Source: Bagarius yarrelli (Eukaryota > Chordata > Actinopteri > Siluriformes > Sisoridae). From it: a DNA stretch of 64,000 nt. Below, piece by piece: positions 11,651 to 24,575 of the stretch. Numbering within the stretch: position 1 is the stretch's first letter; every line of letters begins with the position of its first letter. The translations under genes were made by a program, and so were the position numbers. Where the stretch lies: positions 3,742,501-3,806,500 of the forward strand of contig VCAZ01000025.1 in assembly GCA_005784505.1 (NCBI GenBank), in the 5' to 3' direction. Under the pieces are notes generated by a model. It had not been told where the DNA came from. It saw only the letters and a program-made list of their open reading frames with translations, and searched no databases.

Positions 11651-12879
11651 GTTTTAATTAATTAATGAATTATGTAAATGTAAATCAGTTTAAAATGTAA
11701 TATAAACATGTATCATTACTAGAGGTTGGAATACAGATACACTATTGTGAAAAAATTGCGAGAGTTAGTTGTATCTATTAGTAAACAGTCCTGATCAAAA
11801 TCTCTCCAATACTGATTTCCAGCCCACGAAATAGAGGTCACCTGTTTGTTTTCCACCTCTGGTACGCCGACATTGTGTTTTCAAATATTTAATTACTTCC
11901 GTCAGTCACAAAATGATAGCAGAACCACCGCTATTATGCCTCCATATTGTGTTCACTGGAATCTCATTAGAGAGTAAAATAGTCAATTATAAGAACTGAT
12001 TAAATGGGTTATTACAGGGCAATTATAGCCACAGCTGCTATTAAGCCACCATTTACATTCATGTATAGTATTAACACGATTGTACTGTCCTATAAATCTA
12101 TCATTCAGGATCGGGATTGTTTTTACCAGGGGATGAACACTGTTCTAGTGTTGAGAGGTAGTTAATGGAAACTAGTGGCACTTCTAACGGACTACTTTTT
12201 CCTTCCTTACTACTACTTATTTACTTTGTAGTAAGAGACAACAATCCTCTTCAGTGCATTTGATCGTATAAATTGACACCATGTTTGCAACAATAAATGA
12301 CATATGGCGGGTAAATAATCAAGCCATATGCTAATTAACATTGGCGTTTATTTTCTAAAAAAGAGAATTTTACTGGTGCTTTGTTGTCACTCGGAAACAC
12401 AACACAACACAATACCTACTGGAATTTTTTTTTATTTAATTGGTGCTCGCCGAGGAGTTTATTTTCTCCCTGACGTGCTGATTATATTTCTCAATAGCCC
12501 TAGCTTCTTTTTTTTTTTTGTTATTTTGTCCCCGGATTATTTATCAAACTGTTCACAGACTGTTAAAAATAGATAACGTTAAAAATGTTCCTATTGTAAA
12601 TCATTTCCATGAATAATTCATTAATCATTGATTAAAACGTTGTCTTATTATTGGTCCATTGAAAATATAGCTTATCTAAGTTTGACACGCACATCCTTAT
12701 TACCCCGATGAAGCAGGAGATGATTGCTATAAGAAGAAAACCAATTACTCGTGACTGTATTTGTTGAAGGGAATCAAGTAATACGTTTTACAATTTCATA
12801 GGTAATCTTTGCAAACCAAGGATTAAAATACTGTTGACTGTGTGATTATTGGTTTAAAATAAAATAAAAATAAATAAAA

Positions 12880-13106
12880 GCCTTTATTTTGTCACGTATA
12901 CTTTTTACTGCACAGTGAAATTTTAGTAAGTTGGGGGTCAGAGCGCAGGGTCAGCTATGATACAGTGCCCCTGAAGCAGGAAGGGTCAAGAGTCTGACTC
13001 AAGGACCTGACAGTGGTTGGCTTGCCGGTGGTGGGGCTCGAGCCCAGGGTTACTGGTCTCCAGATTAGCAACTTAGCACCTTAACCATTTGAGCCACCGC
13101 TGCCCT
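12880..13106 (-). mobile_element. second SINE family (family B), near full length
   Basis: Reverse strand of a tRNA-headed element: + strand ends 'aaccatttgagccaccgctg', with B-box region 'ggggctcgagcccagggtta'. The other end is 'tttattttgtcacgtatac' with 'ctgcacagtgaaatttta'. The body ('gggtcagagcgcagggtcag') differs from family A. Confidence 0.7.
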
Positions 13107-13690
13107 AATGTGCACATTATTTTAGCTATATTTCTGCCATATTCAGTCTGGAAAAATCATTTTCACGCCAAATCCTGATCGTCTCACTGACAGAAATTCT
13201 CATGTGTTGAATTTAAAGTCTTTTTGCTCCAATTGACGGAGTACATTATTTGCTTGATTACTGTCTTGTTCTTTTAATGGTTTGGGCACGAAACGTTGAT
13301 TATATGTTGTTCCGACATCATATCTCACTTTAAGCTTTTTAAACCTGTGTGTAATCAACAGTTTCAATAGTAATTTTATCTTTGGGCTGTTATCATTAAC
13401 CCTTATTTATAATTTGATTTTCAAATCAGTGAATAGTGAAACTCCGCCCACTAAAGTCACTTCATTGTTTTAGCTGCTTTTCATTAGTAAGTTTTAGTGA
13501 ACAGTAACTTAATGTTTTTTTTTAATAGAATAAAAATGGTTCAGAATGCAGCCCGGTGCTAAATATGACCATGTTACCCCTGTTTTGAGATCATTTTATT
13601 GCTTACAGGTCGCTTATAATATTAATTTATTCTCGCATGGTATGTCTCCTTTATACAATGCTTATCTTTACCGTGATGCCCAAAATCACA

Positions 13691-13862
13691 TACATTTGCG
13701 GCATTCGGCGGACATCCTTATCCAGAGCGACTTACGTTTTTCTCTTTTATACAATTGAGCACTTGGGGGTTGGGGGCCTCAGCTGTGGTAGCTTGGTTTT
13801 GCTGGGAAAACGAACCCTGATCTTTCAGTTAGCACTTTAACAACACAACCACTGCGCTACCA
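13691..13862 (-). mobile_element. tRNA-derived SINE (family A)
   Basis: The + strand shows 'gcggacatccttatccagag', 'cgacttac', 'gggggcctcagctgtggtag' and 'cactgcgctaccaagtcc', the reverse of the tRNA-derived head and tail. It is diverged. Confidence 0.75.
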
Positions 13863-15151
13863 AGTCCAGAGGTGACTACACATTTGCAGTAGCTGCCCAC
13901 CGGGAAGTTTGAGACGACTATCATCTCTGCAGCTAAAAACACATTTCTGTATAGAACCTTTGATCAGGAATGAGTGCGGAATTGTGGTCGTAGTTACAGA
14001 TCCTGTCTGCGTTCGCCTTGTATGGTGTGTTTTTTTTAAAAATGTGCATTAATTATTTATCTTTACTCATTATATTACTTTTTATTTGGTTTCTTTGGGT
14101 CAACTTTGTTATATGCCTTATAAATAAAATGTAAGTTTAGTTAAGTACTGCAACTAACTACATTTATAAATGGTTGTAGCTAATAAAAATAGCTGTGCAA
14201 TGCTGAAACGGGAAAGATACACCTTACATACCTTAAAAATATGTGTCTTTGGCAGACACTGAAAGAAATGTATTTGCTTTTACTCCAAATGTTACAGGCA
14301 GTAGATGTTGTTAAAATGTGCAGTTTGGAAAAACTGCCAGTTTCCACCTTTTATCATGTCCCTCCATATTCCACAACAGCTACCAACTGGACGAGTGAAA
14401 GCTAACATATGTTTCCTTCAACATGAAATGACTACTAATACTGATCCTGGAAGATGAATAGAAAAAAAAATTTCAGTAACTGTGCATCCAATTTGCTTCC
14501 ATGTTGTTTGTCATTCTCTATCTTATAAACATCATATGCGACTGCTTACTCCTATCCACATGCCCACCAGACCCTGGTTCCAGACTTACCTCCAAGAAAG
14601 ACTGCCTCACTTCTAGTGCATACTTTAGCAACAAGTCTCAAACTTTTATCTTTTTAGAGATTTTTAAATAAAAATGTTCGTTATCTGAGTGACAGGATCA
14701 TTAAATATCCGCCATCTAGAATGTCAAAAGCAGCAACTCGGTCATTTCCAGAAACCCAGTGGAGTTTGAAGTGTCGTTGTTTTGTGTTTATGGAATTACC
14801 TTTGGTCCATGGAGAAAAGGCATTTTAAAAAAAAAAGTATAAGTTTGGCATTGCTTTTAAAATACCCATAAGATTTGCCATATATAGCTGCCTACTTTTA
14901 TTGTGACCCTTATTGCCTCATATATAGGGAAGCTTTTTTAAACGACCCACAACGGATATTGCCACAGAACAGCTTGAAAGATATAATTCTAGATTTATCC
15001 CAAAATGAGGGAGACTGAAGCAATGGATAGAGAAACAAAACACTTTGAGACAACATAAGGTAGAAATCTTTATAAGAACCCATGCTCTTGAAAAAAACAA
15101 CTGGTTAGTGAGCCTATAAATCAAATTAACTGTCCGTCTGTCTCTCTCCTG

Positions 15152-15179
<28 letters not shown>
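15152..15179 (+). repeat. (CT)n tract in the pc acceptor
   Basis: About 14 CT units end seven bases before the AG acceptor at 15185-15186 and act as its polypyrimidine tract. Confidence 0.9.
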
Positions 15180-15182
<3 letters not shown>

Positions 15183-15186
15183 GTAG

Positions 15187-15349
15187 TGTGGACTTGGTGC
15201 ACGCTCAGCTACGGGTGTGTGAAGGCCGCAGCCTGCCTGAACTGGGACTCAAGCAGGATAAAATCAAGATCAATGGCTTTGCCATCCAGTGCCGTGTGAC
15301 CACCGAGGACCCTGCACGGGGCTTTCAACCCGACACAGGAAGACTAGAG
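15187..15349 (+). CDS. pc: pyruvate carboxylase, internal exon (biotin carboxylase domain, part 1)
   Basis: Pyruvate carboxylase is the mitochondrial biotin enzyme that carboxylates pyruvate to oxaloacetate for the TCA cycle and gluconeogenesis. This exon encodes 54 residues starting [20 protein letters not shown] and ending [14 protein letters not shown], nearly identical to the vertebrate PC segment after VEHTVTEEITD. It holds the QCRVTTEDP motif. By residue counting, the Arg there matches E. coli biotin carboxylase Arg338, which lies in the active site near biotin and bicarbonate. The acceptor is TTTGGTAG at 15186, and the first exon base (T) completes an Asp codon begun in the previous exon, so the upstream intron is phase 2. 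The donor is GAG|GTAAGC after 15349, phase 0. The ORF reading on past 15349 is intron read-through. A (CT)n tract forms the polypyrimidine tract of the acceptor. Confidence 0.95.
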
Positions 15350-15522
15350 GTAAGCAAGCAGCAGATATCTCCCTTTCCAGTCATCTCTGTGTTAGAAGTG
15401 TGTGTTCTGAATGCATTATTAGATAGCCAATAGATTAAAAAAAACATTTTTTTAGTTGCACAGCCATATATCTGGCCATAACTGAAATAGCGTTTCTAGA
15501 TGCCTATAAAACAGGTCCAACT

Positions 15523-15718
15523 GGGAAGTGGTGGCTCAGTGGTGAAGGTATCGAACTGATACCTGCAAGACCAGGGTTTGATTCTCAGCACCACCAAGCC
15601 ACCACCGCTGGGCCCTTGAGCAAGGTTCTTAATGCCCAATTACTCAGTTGTATATAAAAAAAAGGAAATGTAATTTGCTCTAGATAAGAGCGTCTGTCAA
15701 ATGCTGTAAATGTAAATG
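15523..15718 (+). mobile_element. tRNA-derived SINE (family A), near full length
   Basis: Starts 'gggaagtggtggctcagtgg' with an A box (TGGCTCAGTGG), a B box (GGTTTGATTC), the body 'gggcccttgagcaagg' and the tail 'agataagagcgtctgtcaaa' ending in 'taaatgtaaatg'. It lies 173 bp after the pc exon donor. Confidence 0.88.
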
Positions 15719-17831
15719 TGCAAGCTGTGACCATTTTTTGATGGTGATAATGGCTTTTTTGCACATTCACATAGCTCCGAGGCTAAGAAACCAAAAGTAT
15801 GTGGACCCTTGATCATCCCACCCATATAAGAGCATTTTTCATGCATCCATCGAGAGTATTCTTATATCTATCAAAATACATTTTTCACATGACCTCAATC
15901 CCACTAAACAACATTTTTAGATTCAATTAGAATAAATAACTGTTCACGTTCACGTTTCTTTCTTTATTTCACATATACCCCACAGTCAAACTCTAACATC
16001 CATTTAAAACCGTCTCCGAATATTAGAGCTAATTACATCACCAATGTGGAAGTAGATCTGAGATTTGAGAAGATGTTCTAAACATACATATGCCTAAGTA
16101 AAAAAAAATTCTTAGAGTTTGGATAGTTCCAAAGTAGAAGCACAAATCAAAGAAATTAAAAAGAAATAAACCCGCAAGGACAAGTAGCAATTAATTCAGA
16201 GAATGCTATTGTGGGTTAGGGAGATGGAGCCGTGATGGAGATGGATTAGTCGGTCATGTAATTTTATCAGATGATAAATTCTAAGCGTAAAGAGAATTGC
16301 TTACGACTTCTCCGAGGGGAAAGAATGGAGGCAGTAACAGTTATGTTCATTTTGGGTTTGTGCTCCCTGTATGCTGTAAGCCACTGGTTCCCAACCTTTT
16401 TTTTTGGAAGATGAAATAATTATTCAATATGTAGCTTCCCTATTATATTTAAAGGTTGGCAAAACAGCACTTTCTTTAGTCGGAGAACGACTAAGTAAAA
16501 GAAAGAGTGTGTGTGTTTCCAATCAGGTAAAGAAAAAAAAATTGGATTGTTAAAACTGCCTCTGCCTCTGATCTGGAACTCGAACATTTGTTTTAGTGAA
16601 CAAAATGAATAAATATTAGAATACACACTTGTGTTAAGTTCGCAGTCGGGGTCCACTTGAGTTGACGTCACGCACCACCGTCGCTTCAGTTTTGAAGGTC
16701 AAAATCCGATCTGTCTAATACACGTATCTGATTTATTTCTGCATGCAAATGAAGCCTAAATTGGATCTGAAAATATGGGAATCCATCTGCTTTTTTCCTG
16801 TCATGAGTCAAATCCGATCTGCGCCACGTTGGAGAAAAAAAATCAGAATTGGGTCACTTGATACATGCAGTGTAAAATCTCAAATCTGAAAATGTCTTCC
16901 AATCCAAACTGAAGCAGCTGCGCTGCATTGCTCTTTACCTCATGAGGCATTTATAATTTTAACTGATGGGTTGGGGGGAAAGGGGAACACTAACATTGGC
17001 ATTTTTCGTTGCTGTAATTAGGTGGCATAAACTCGTCTTGTAATTGATACTGCGACAAAATCTATTATTTCCGACCTCAACTGTACCCTCGGGTTAAGCA
17101 CACATGCTTTTAAAATAGCATTTATTAACCAGTTCCTTTAGGGCGTGAGAGCAGTCATTTATAAACACCAAAATGTAGATCTTTATTCTGTTGAACAGAC
17201 TACGGTCTGTCTTACACTGTCTGGTCGCAATATTTTATTAAAATCATGGCTGAATCTTCTCCATCTCTTTCTGATGGAATGAAGATTCTGTCATGTGATT
17301 AAAGGAAATTAGCATCTGTAGAAATGTGTAGCATGTGTCGGAAACACGTTTTTAAAGGATCAACATTTGCTGGTATTTGGTCGTGTCTTGGTAAAATAAA
17401 TAAAAGTCTATTTTATGGTTTGACGTGAACTTAAATAAATACGGTTGTGACCATTAGGGTATTTAAAAGCTTCGGCAACTCTTTGTACCAGGGGTTAAAC
17501 ATGTTATATAATATATTATAATAATAATTCTGTTGTTCTTTTGTCAAATTTGACTCTTTTTAAAGGTTTTTATATTAGAAATATGGTTTTATTTTTATGT
17601 AATTTATGTAATTAACTGAGTGCCACCCGGTATCTGATGATGCTTTTAATTTTTATGCTGTATAAATAGTTAATTTAGGAGGGCACACAAAAAAATCGGA
17701 AGGAAAAAAATCATTAAATAATCAAAAATTATTTTTATTGCACTTTTACCAACGGGCAAAAAAAGAAGATATGATTGAGTGAACCAGAATCACAAGGAAA
17801 CCTGTCCTTGTCCTGGTGACACCAGATAGTG

Positions 17832-17871
<40 letters not shown>
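17832..17871. repeat. (TGA)n microsatellite
   Basis: About 13 trinucleotide units directly before a SINE; it yields the artificial poly-Ile/poly-Ser ORFs on the - strand. Confidence 0.9.
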
Positions 17872-17880
17872 AAGTCGCAT

Positions 17881-18066
17881 GGGAAGTGGTAGCTTAGTGG
17901 ATAAGGTGTTGAACTGCTTATTGGAAGATCGGGGTTCGATTCCCAGCACCAATAAGTTACCACTGTTGGGACCCTGATCAAGGCTCTTAACCCTCAATTG
18001 CTCAGCTGTATAAATGAGATAAATGTAAGTGGCTCTGAATAGGGGGCATCTGCCAAATGCTGTGAC
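17881..18066 (+). mobile_element. tRNA-derived SINE (family A), near full length
   Basis: Starts 'gggaagtggtagcttagtgg' with B box GGGTTCGATTCCC, close to a functional Pol III promoter. Body 'ccctgatcaaggctcttaac' and tail 'gcatctgccaaatgctgtg'. It follows directly on the (ATG)n tract at 17832-17871. Confidence 0.88.
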
Positions 18067-18875
18067 TAAATAATTGCCTTTTTCTAACATATAGTAAATT
18101 TGTTCACGCAGATTGTATCTCTTGCTCGTTGTCACATCATAGCGTCATAGTCGTTTTTAGACAGTCTGCCCAGGGTAACGATTGCACTATATTGGCCAAA
18201 GATGTGCTTTAAACATTATACATTCTATGTCTGTGCCTTTTTTTAGACTGGAAAATTATACAGTGTTAAACCCTTAAAACATACAGCCGACATCAATAAA
18301 GGCAAACATCAGCTAATGAAAGCAAAAATCAAGCTGCTATTACTCTTTAAAAGAAATATCTATGAGCTCGATTAAAAAGGCTGGTGGGTAGAGGAGGCAA
18401 TCTGACAGATCGACAACAAAATCTAATAAGTATATAAGGATCTCTAGCAGTCCAACAGAAGACTGACAGCACCAGACAGGAAAGTACAGCTGAAAGTCTC
18501 GATACAAGAAAAATGTCCGCTTCAGCAGAGCGGAAGAAACTTTGAGCTGCAGAGCTGATGGATCGCTTGCTGCATGGAAGCATGCATTTAAACAACAAAA
18601 CATGGCTGGGAAACTCGCATAGGCTAATAAAACACCAGACTTGACCTGCTTCTGAATAAAGGCTTTTAGAGACTGATGGACCGGAAATCTGAAACTCGGG
18701 CTTATCGCTTTGAGTATTGATACAATGACCCGATGTTAGAAATAGTTTTAAAGGTAATTAACACAAAATCAGTGTGTGAATATGTAAATCTGTTCTCCTG
18801 TAATGCAGTCATTGTTAAAACTTCGCAATATAATTTAATAACTGCTCTGAATTGTCCGTTATGAACGTAAGACCC

Positions 18876-18990
18876 TAGGGTGTTGGACTGCTGAACAGAA
18901 GATCAAGGGTTTAATTCCCAGCACCATCTATTTGCTACTGCTGGGCCCCTGATCAAGGCCCTTAACCATTAACAGCTCAGTATTGGGGTG
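18876..18990 (+). mobile_element. tRNA-derived SINE (family A), truncated
   Basis: Lacks the start; begins around 'agggtgttggactgctgaac' and keeps the B-box region 'gggtttaattcccagcacc' and the body 'tgggcccctgatcaaggccc'. The tail is not recognisable. Confidence 0.75.
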
Positions 18991-21154
18991 TCTGGAATGA
19001 CTGGAATGAAAATGTACTGTGTTTTGTAAGCAATCATTTTGTTACTTTTTGAAAGATCTATTTTGCAAAATAAATGAGGTGGAAGTATTTGTTGTATTAT
19101 TTTCCTTTGATATCAAATGAGCTGCATAGAAAGACTGAGGCTGCTTTTATTTAAGGAAAATAGGTCTTTTTTTATTTATCTAATTGGCATTCCGTTCTCT
19201 CTTGTTTTGTCTGTGGTATAAGTTATTTAAATAATAGTAAAAAAAAACCAAAAAAACACTTGACTTCCACCCGATTTGCTGTTTATAAATGTCGCTGTTA
19301 TATGTCTCATAGAAACATAGTCATTACAGCCGGTCAGACCTTGCATTTGCATTTGCATTTCTGTGGCATGATCTTAGATAGGCGTAGGCCCAAAAGGTTC
19401 CCATTTGGCCCCTGGGGTGACTCGACTTGCATCAGGAGCTCCGTTTACTTTATTGACACTTTGTTTTGATCTGAATAAAATGAATCATTTCAGTTTGTTT
19501 GAAATACGTTTATTATTCGATCCTGTCAAAGAATGGCATGCTTACAAACCGGAGCATGGAAATCTTGGTTTTATAGACCTGTGCATAGATTTATGCGACC
19601 TATCTACATAGCGACTTTCTCTGTAAGATGAAGATAAAAACGATACGAGTACAGATAAAATTCTCTGAGATGTGTTGGCATGAGAATTGAGAGTTGGCAT
19701 GCTGAATTATAAATACATATTGATGAATCAATAAATGGTCCGAGCAGCCAGATGGCTGAAATGTGAGATAAATGTTTCATGCGGCTCGGCTACTGGAGCT
19801 CAGGTGGAAGGTATAAAGAAAGGGATCCAGTAGCAATTGGCAGAGATATAAAAAAGACATGATGCTCTAAGCGCTTGTAGAGGTGCATGAGCAGGGCTCA
19901 AGTCCACGCTTGTTTCAGTACTGCCTAGAAAGGTTTCATAAGGTACGGGTTTGAGGAGACAGGAGTGGAACAGCCGGGTCTCATTTGAAAATCAGGCAAA
20001 AATATGTGGCGTCTGGAGTGACAGGGGTTTTGTTCTAAAAGGGTTACTAAGGCTATAATGAGCAACTAGAACAGCTAAGTAAATAAGTGTAGAAAATAGG
20101 CACTGAAAAGGTCCTTTTCTGAGCTGGAGAGCGTAATGGAAGCCTGTTTTACTTGTGATGGATGATCGTGGCTGTGAGATGGATACAGAGAGAAAGAAGT
20201 GGAGCCAGTCAGCGATGTGAATGTCAGGATAGCAGATAGCAGTGCCATTTTTGCCTCAGCTCCCTGTAATGTTCACTGTCAAACCCTGTTTAAAATCCTG
20301 CACCCCATCTGCGTGTGTTACAGAGCTTTTATTAGGGCTTGGCTATAAAATGATGAATGGCTGCTTCAGTTCTTGGCCAGCCTTGTTCCATCTGCTGAGT
20401 GTGTACTTGTATGTGTGATTTTGATCCCTATCACTAAGCACTGGCTTTGTCTTCTATCCTTATTTCTATTAATATTTTTATGTCTTTTTATGGTAACCAC
20501 TCCTTTACAAGCACTTGTATGTGGGTTTTTGCAAACACAATTCATGTTAAAAAAATTAACAGCGCAAAAAAAACGCTGTCTATAGAAATATTTTAATGTC
20601 TCTGCCCTTCCTGTTGTCCACTGGTCAAATCTGATCTGTTAAAATCAAAAGATTTTAGATTAGAAATATGTTTTTTATAAAATTAACATGGCACAACCCA
20701 GAATTAGGTGGTCATTTTTTAAAATTGTGTGCTTTACATTTAAATCAGGAGAATAAAAAGTTGCCTGGTTGACAGGAAGACAACACAAGGGTCAGCATGT
20801 ATAGAAAGGGACAGACAGTCCCTGCTTCACCTTGCACATCTGTTGTCCCAAATCAGTGATTGGGACAACAATTTTTGTGTGATTTCTTTAAAACGTCCTA
20901 ACTTTGGGTCATTCTCGTCCTCTGCAGCCAACAAACCAATTTTTTTCCCACCCTTTCTCTGTCGCAGGAGTGTACCTGATCAACAAAAAGACAGGACACC
21001 CGGCTTACAGTTTCAGTAATAAAAAGAATTATGTCGTAGAATTAATTTCACAGAATTTACCCGTCTATTCGTTTCTAATTGTCTTCAGAAACAATTTTTG
21101 TTTTGCTGGTTGAAAGTCTCTTCACATTCCTATAGCAATCATTAAGTTGATCTG

Positions 21155-21462
21155 TATGTATTTATATATTCTGTTGAAGGCGAAGGACCGAGAAATGTCT
21201 ATCCAATCAAAATGTTGGGTCCGAACATTATGTTAGGCTGTCCTACCTGCCTGTCAACATATATATATATATATGTGCAAACCTCTGCGTGCCTCTGTTT
21301 GCATATACTGAATACGTCATCAGCGCGTTCACGTACTGCTGAAAAACAGCTGGATTAAAACAGCGAAAACTTTCATTATTTTAATAATAACTTCAATTAT
21401 AATCTATAAAAAATTAGTATCGGTTTTGCGTTTACACACTAGAGTCGACTACAGAATGCAAA
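21155..21462. repeat. interspersed repeat, copy 1 (pair with 29545-29962)
   Basis: Shares 'atttatatattctgt', 'cctacctgcctgtc', 'gtgcaaacctctgcg', 'atacgtcatca' and 'gtcgactacag' in the same order with the second copy. An (AT)n expansion is at 21260-21273. Class unknown. Confidence 0.6.
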
Positions 21463-21685
21463 GAATCATGAAGTCTTTTATTTGTTTTTATTCTTTTTTT
21501 CTGTTTTCCTTAATGTTGAACAGAAACCTCGTTTTCACTGAAAAAACACAGTTAATTTCCACCGGTTTCTTTTTTCTTATGACTTTATTAAAATGGGAAG
21601 TCTGGAAGTCACCATCAGTGAAACATATTGCTTGAATAAAATATGACAAAACTGGTCACTAATCTCTGTTCCAGAAAAAGACAGA

Positions 21686-21720
21686 CTGTGTGTGTGTGTG
21701 TGTGTGAGTGAGAGAGAGAG
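21686..21720. repeat. (TG)n-(GA)n compound microsatellite
   Basis: A TG run of about 11 units followed by a GA run. Confidence 0.85.
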
Positions 21721-23654
21721 ATTTTGAGTGTGAGCACATGGAACTGTTCGCTTGGGCATATCTGGAGAATACCTGCATACCCTTTAGCCCTTCCATCTGA
21801 CACACTGCCTGCTAATACACACCACCTTGCCTGCGCACAATCTGCGAAAGAGCCATTTCACGTCTATCTTTATTAGAGAGGGAACGAGGAAATATTGTTT
21901 TCTCAGCCAGATGGCTGGCGAGACAAGCTTGTCTCATCTGGTTTGTGTGACACGCTTCTCATCGAGTGTGAATGCGGCTCGTGACTAGGATCGTGATTTG
22001 TTTTTTTTTTCCTTTTCTCCGGTCCTCCTTCGGCAAGGCATAGGAGGGTTGTAAGTACACGGCAACACGCTCACTTTTAACGGTGAACCGCTTAAGTGCA
22101 GTGTTTGGTTGATCAGTGTGTAGTGGTGAGCTGTAAAGGGCAGCCCGCGTACACACAGCTACATTGTGGAGCAGTCTCAAGCCTGCCTCCCGCTGGACCC
22201 CCATTTATAATCATATTATTTGCTGAGCTGCTGTAGAAGTCTGCTAGTTCTTCATAGCAACGTACAAGCAAGACGCTTAGGGATGCGATGCTGTTACACG
22301 CTTTGCACATTGGTATTCTGGTGGTGGCCCCGGCATCACATCCAGTTTACACAAAGCCACCGGAGGCACCAGGACACGACTACAAAAATGCCATTGTGCC
22401 GAAGCGAACCTTGTCGCTCTTGCTGTCCATGCTCGTGATCCGTCTCTGATGACTCAGTACAGTTATCCTCGAAGATTTAAGAGCCTTTCAAGGGCTGATG
22501 AGACAACTCAACTTAGCCTCACTTCAGAGCTGGGCAAAGGAGAGGGAAAAAAACATGCTTATTTTCTTTTGCTCATTTGGATTCACTGTCGTATCTCTGC
22601 AAAATCTATTTTCACAGACATTCCCAGAAGATTCGATTTCGATCTATAAATATTTTTGCAAGTTTATTCGAAGACATTTTGTAAAACCCTGGACACTGTC
22701 TGGGCTGTCTTTACACCCCGCAGTGAGTGTCTGCCCTTTTTTTTTATCCCTATTTTCCATTTTGCTGTCAGCAAGTAGTAGTTCACGAGGCAGTAAACCT
22801 TCTAATGATGTCGGTGAAAAGTGCAACATAATTAACGCCAGCGAGTAGCAGAATTTAATACCCGAGACGGACACCGTGTACTTGAACTTGCTTTTAAATC
22901 CAGCAAACACACCATTGTTTCATAAAAGCAAGGTTGAAATCTGGGTCTTCTAATTACGACACTGGTTAGCCGGCAGCTTCCCTCTGCATGTCCATGTCCG
23001 GCTTATTAATTACGCACAAGTGTGACCTCTAAACTCTCTGTCGTAGCGCCTAAAGCCGCCTTCAGCGGTTCCACATTTCACTTCCAAGCTCAATGATTCT
23101 TTCATTGCTCATGCCACACATCTTTTGCCCTATACTGTGGGCTAGAAAAAGATCGTCTATGAATCTGGCTTTTTCCTATGCAAACATTAAACACCACCGT
23201 AGTGTATCAGCTCATTTTAAAGGTGCAGGTGGACATGTGAATAAAGTAGGAAAATGTGGGAAAACTTCAAATACCTAAAGCATTTTTCCTGTCTCTGTTT
23301 TCCCTGTTTATTTTTAAAATCCTGGTTATGGGATGGCTACACACAAAGACTCAATAACACCTGTACCCTGGAGGAGAAAACAAAAAAAAAAGCATTAATA
23401 ACTTGGGTATGTCTTAAAACAGCAGTGTTAACTTAATTTGGGAACCTGCAGTCTTGCAGGATTTTCTTAAGAACAATCCCAACTTTAGATTAAAGCAAGC
23501 CAAGCAAATGATTTCATTTATTGAGTAAGAATGAGTCCGAATATCGGTTCAGCTACCTATTGTGATTTTTTTCAGAATAGTGTATCGATATTCTAAACTC
23601 TAGTCTTGATGCATATTTATTTTACCTTGCAAACTGATTTAAGTTATGTTAAAA

Positions 23655-23905
23655 TATAATTAAAACGCTGTGCTTGTCATACGACTCCCTCTGTTCCTGT
23701 AGTCGTTTCTGACACATACAGCCAGTGTTTCAAAAGCAATGGTGGAAAAATAAGGGCACCGAAGGCTTTGTATTTATTGTATTTTTAGCTATTAGTTTAA
23801 TATTTTCAGCTTTTTTTTAATATATTGTGATATATTGTATCATGACCCATGTATTGTAATATGTATTGTATTATAAGGCCCCCGTCAGTATACAGCCCTA
23901 CGAGC
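23655..23905 (+). repeat. interspersed repeat, third copy
   Basis: Contains 'cgactccctctgttcctgta', 'gctttgtatttattgtattt' and 'gtgatatattgtatcatgac' in the same order as 8085-8312. Confidence 0.45.
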
Positions 23906-24252
23906 GGGTGTTTTAACTGCAAGTCGATTGGGGGTTTTATTATAGTATTTCCTCCCCTTACATCAGACAAAGTATTAACTGGGGAAGCCATGGTTAAAAA
24001 AACAGACTAGACAGGACAAAAACAGGACATCTTTTGCAACCGTTGGGAAGGACGACGAATCAGCCTCAATATTGACCTGATGGTCCTCTATTGCAGGGAC
24101 ACTTTTGGCAACCATTTCAAAAGACCAGGTATAACCAGATATTTCCATTTAAAGCTATTATGGATGTTAGAGACTTTTATTTTGCATGTAGCCTTATGTA
24201 GGTTAATGGTGTTTTATAAATAATATATGTTGTGCGGCTAAAAATTTGTAAA

Positions 24253-24575
24253 CATGTTGCTCCATGGAGTCCCTGAGCTCCATAAAGACATGGTGTGTTT
24301 TGATCATTGTGAAACTAACTCCGACTCTGACTTAACTCCACTGAACACCCTCTAAGATGAACTGGAACACTGACTGCACCCCAAACTTTCTCACCGAATA
24401 TTAGTGTCTGATCTCACTATTATTTTTAGGCTAAATACACAAATCCCCACAGCCTCACTTCAGAATCTAGTTGAAAGCCTTTCCAAAAGTGTGGAGTTTA
24501 TTATAGGGATAAAAGTGAGACTAAATCATTAATAGTATGTGCAAAAACCACAAATGGTTGTGATGCCAGCTGTGC
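24253..24575 (+). mobile_element. Tc1-like transposon remnant, transposase 3' region
   Basis: Contains 'gagctccataaagacatggt', 'taactccactgaacaccctc', 'gatgaactggaacactgac', 'aaatccccacagcctcactt' and 'gaaagcctttccaaaagtgt'. This is the usual order in this family, with stops and indels. Confidence 0.7.

Larger units (their letters stand above)
1..15186 (+). other. pc: pc intron upstream of the first visible exon (partial)
   Basis: No exon coding for the part of PC before VDLVHAQ was found here, so this is read as one large intron running off the left edge. Apart from the repeats listed separately it is AT-rich with homopolymer runs. I see nothing recognisable in 1-893, 1251-1747, 2360-3284, 3386-4989, 8313-9150, 9711-10858, 11651-12879, 13107-13690 and 13870-15150. 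The stretch 7555-7920 resembles a degraded teleost interspersed repeat (runs of 'gctttgagttgcaag', 'gcgtgtgaacgccat') but the family is not certain. Confidence 0.7.

Noticed and set aside
17900..17960. tRNA gene suggested by a good B box
   Set aside because: No complete cloverleaf; the sequence continues into a SINE body and tail repeated elsewhere in the window.
20930..21110. Candidate exon after an acceptor-like CTCTGTCGCAG
   Set aside because: The reading frame after it (GVYLINKKTGHPAYS..) does not match pyruvate carboxylase, and no donor fits.
22498..22848. 116-codon + strand ORF
   Set aside because: Overlaps an equally long ORF on the other strand and has no recognisable domain or splice context.
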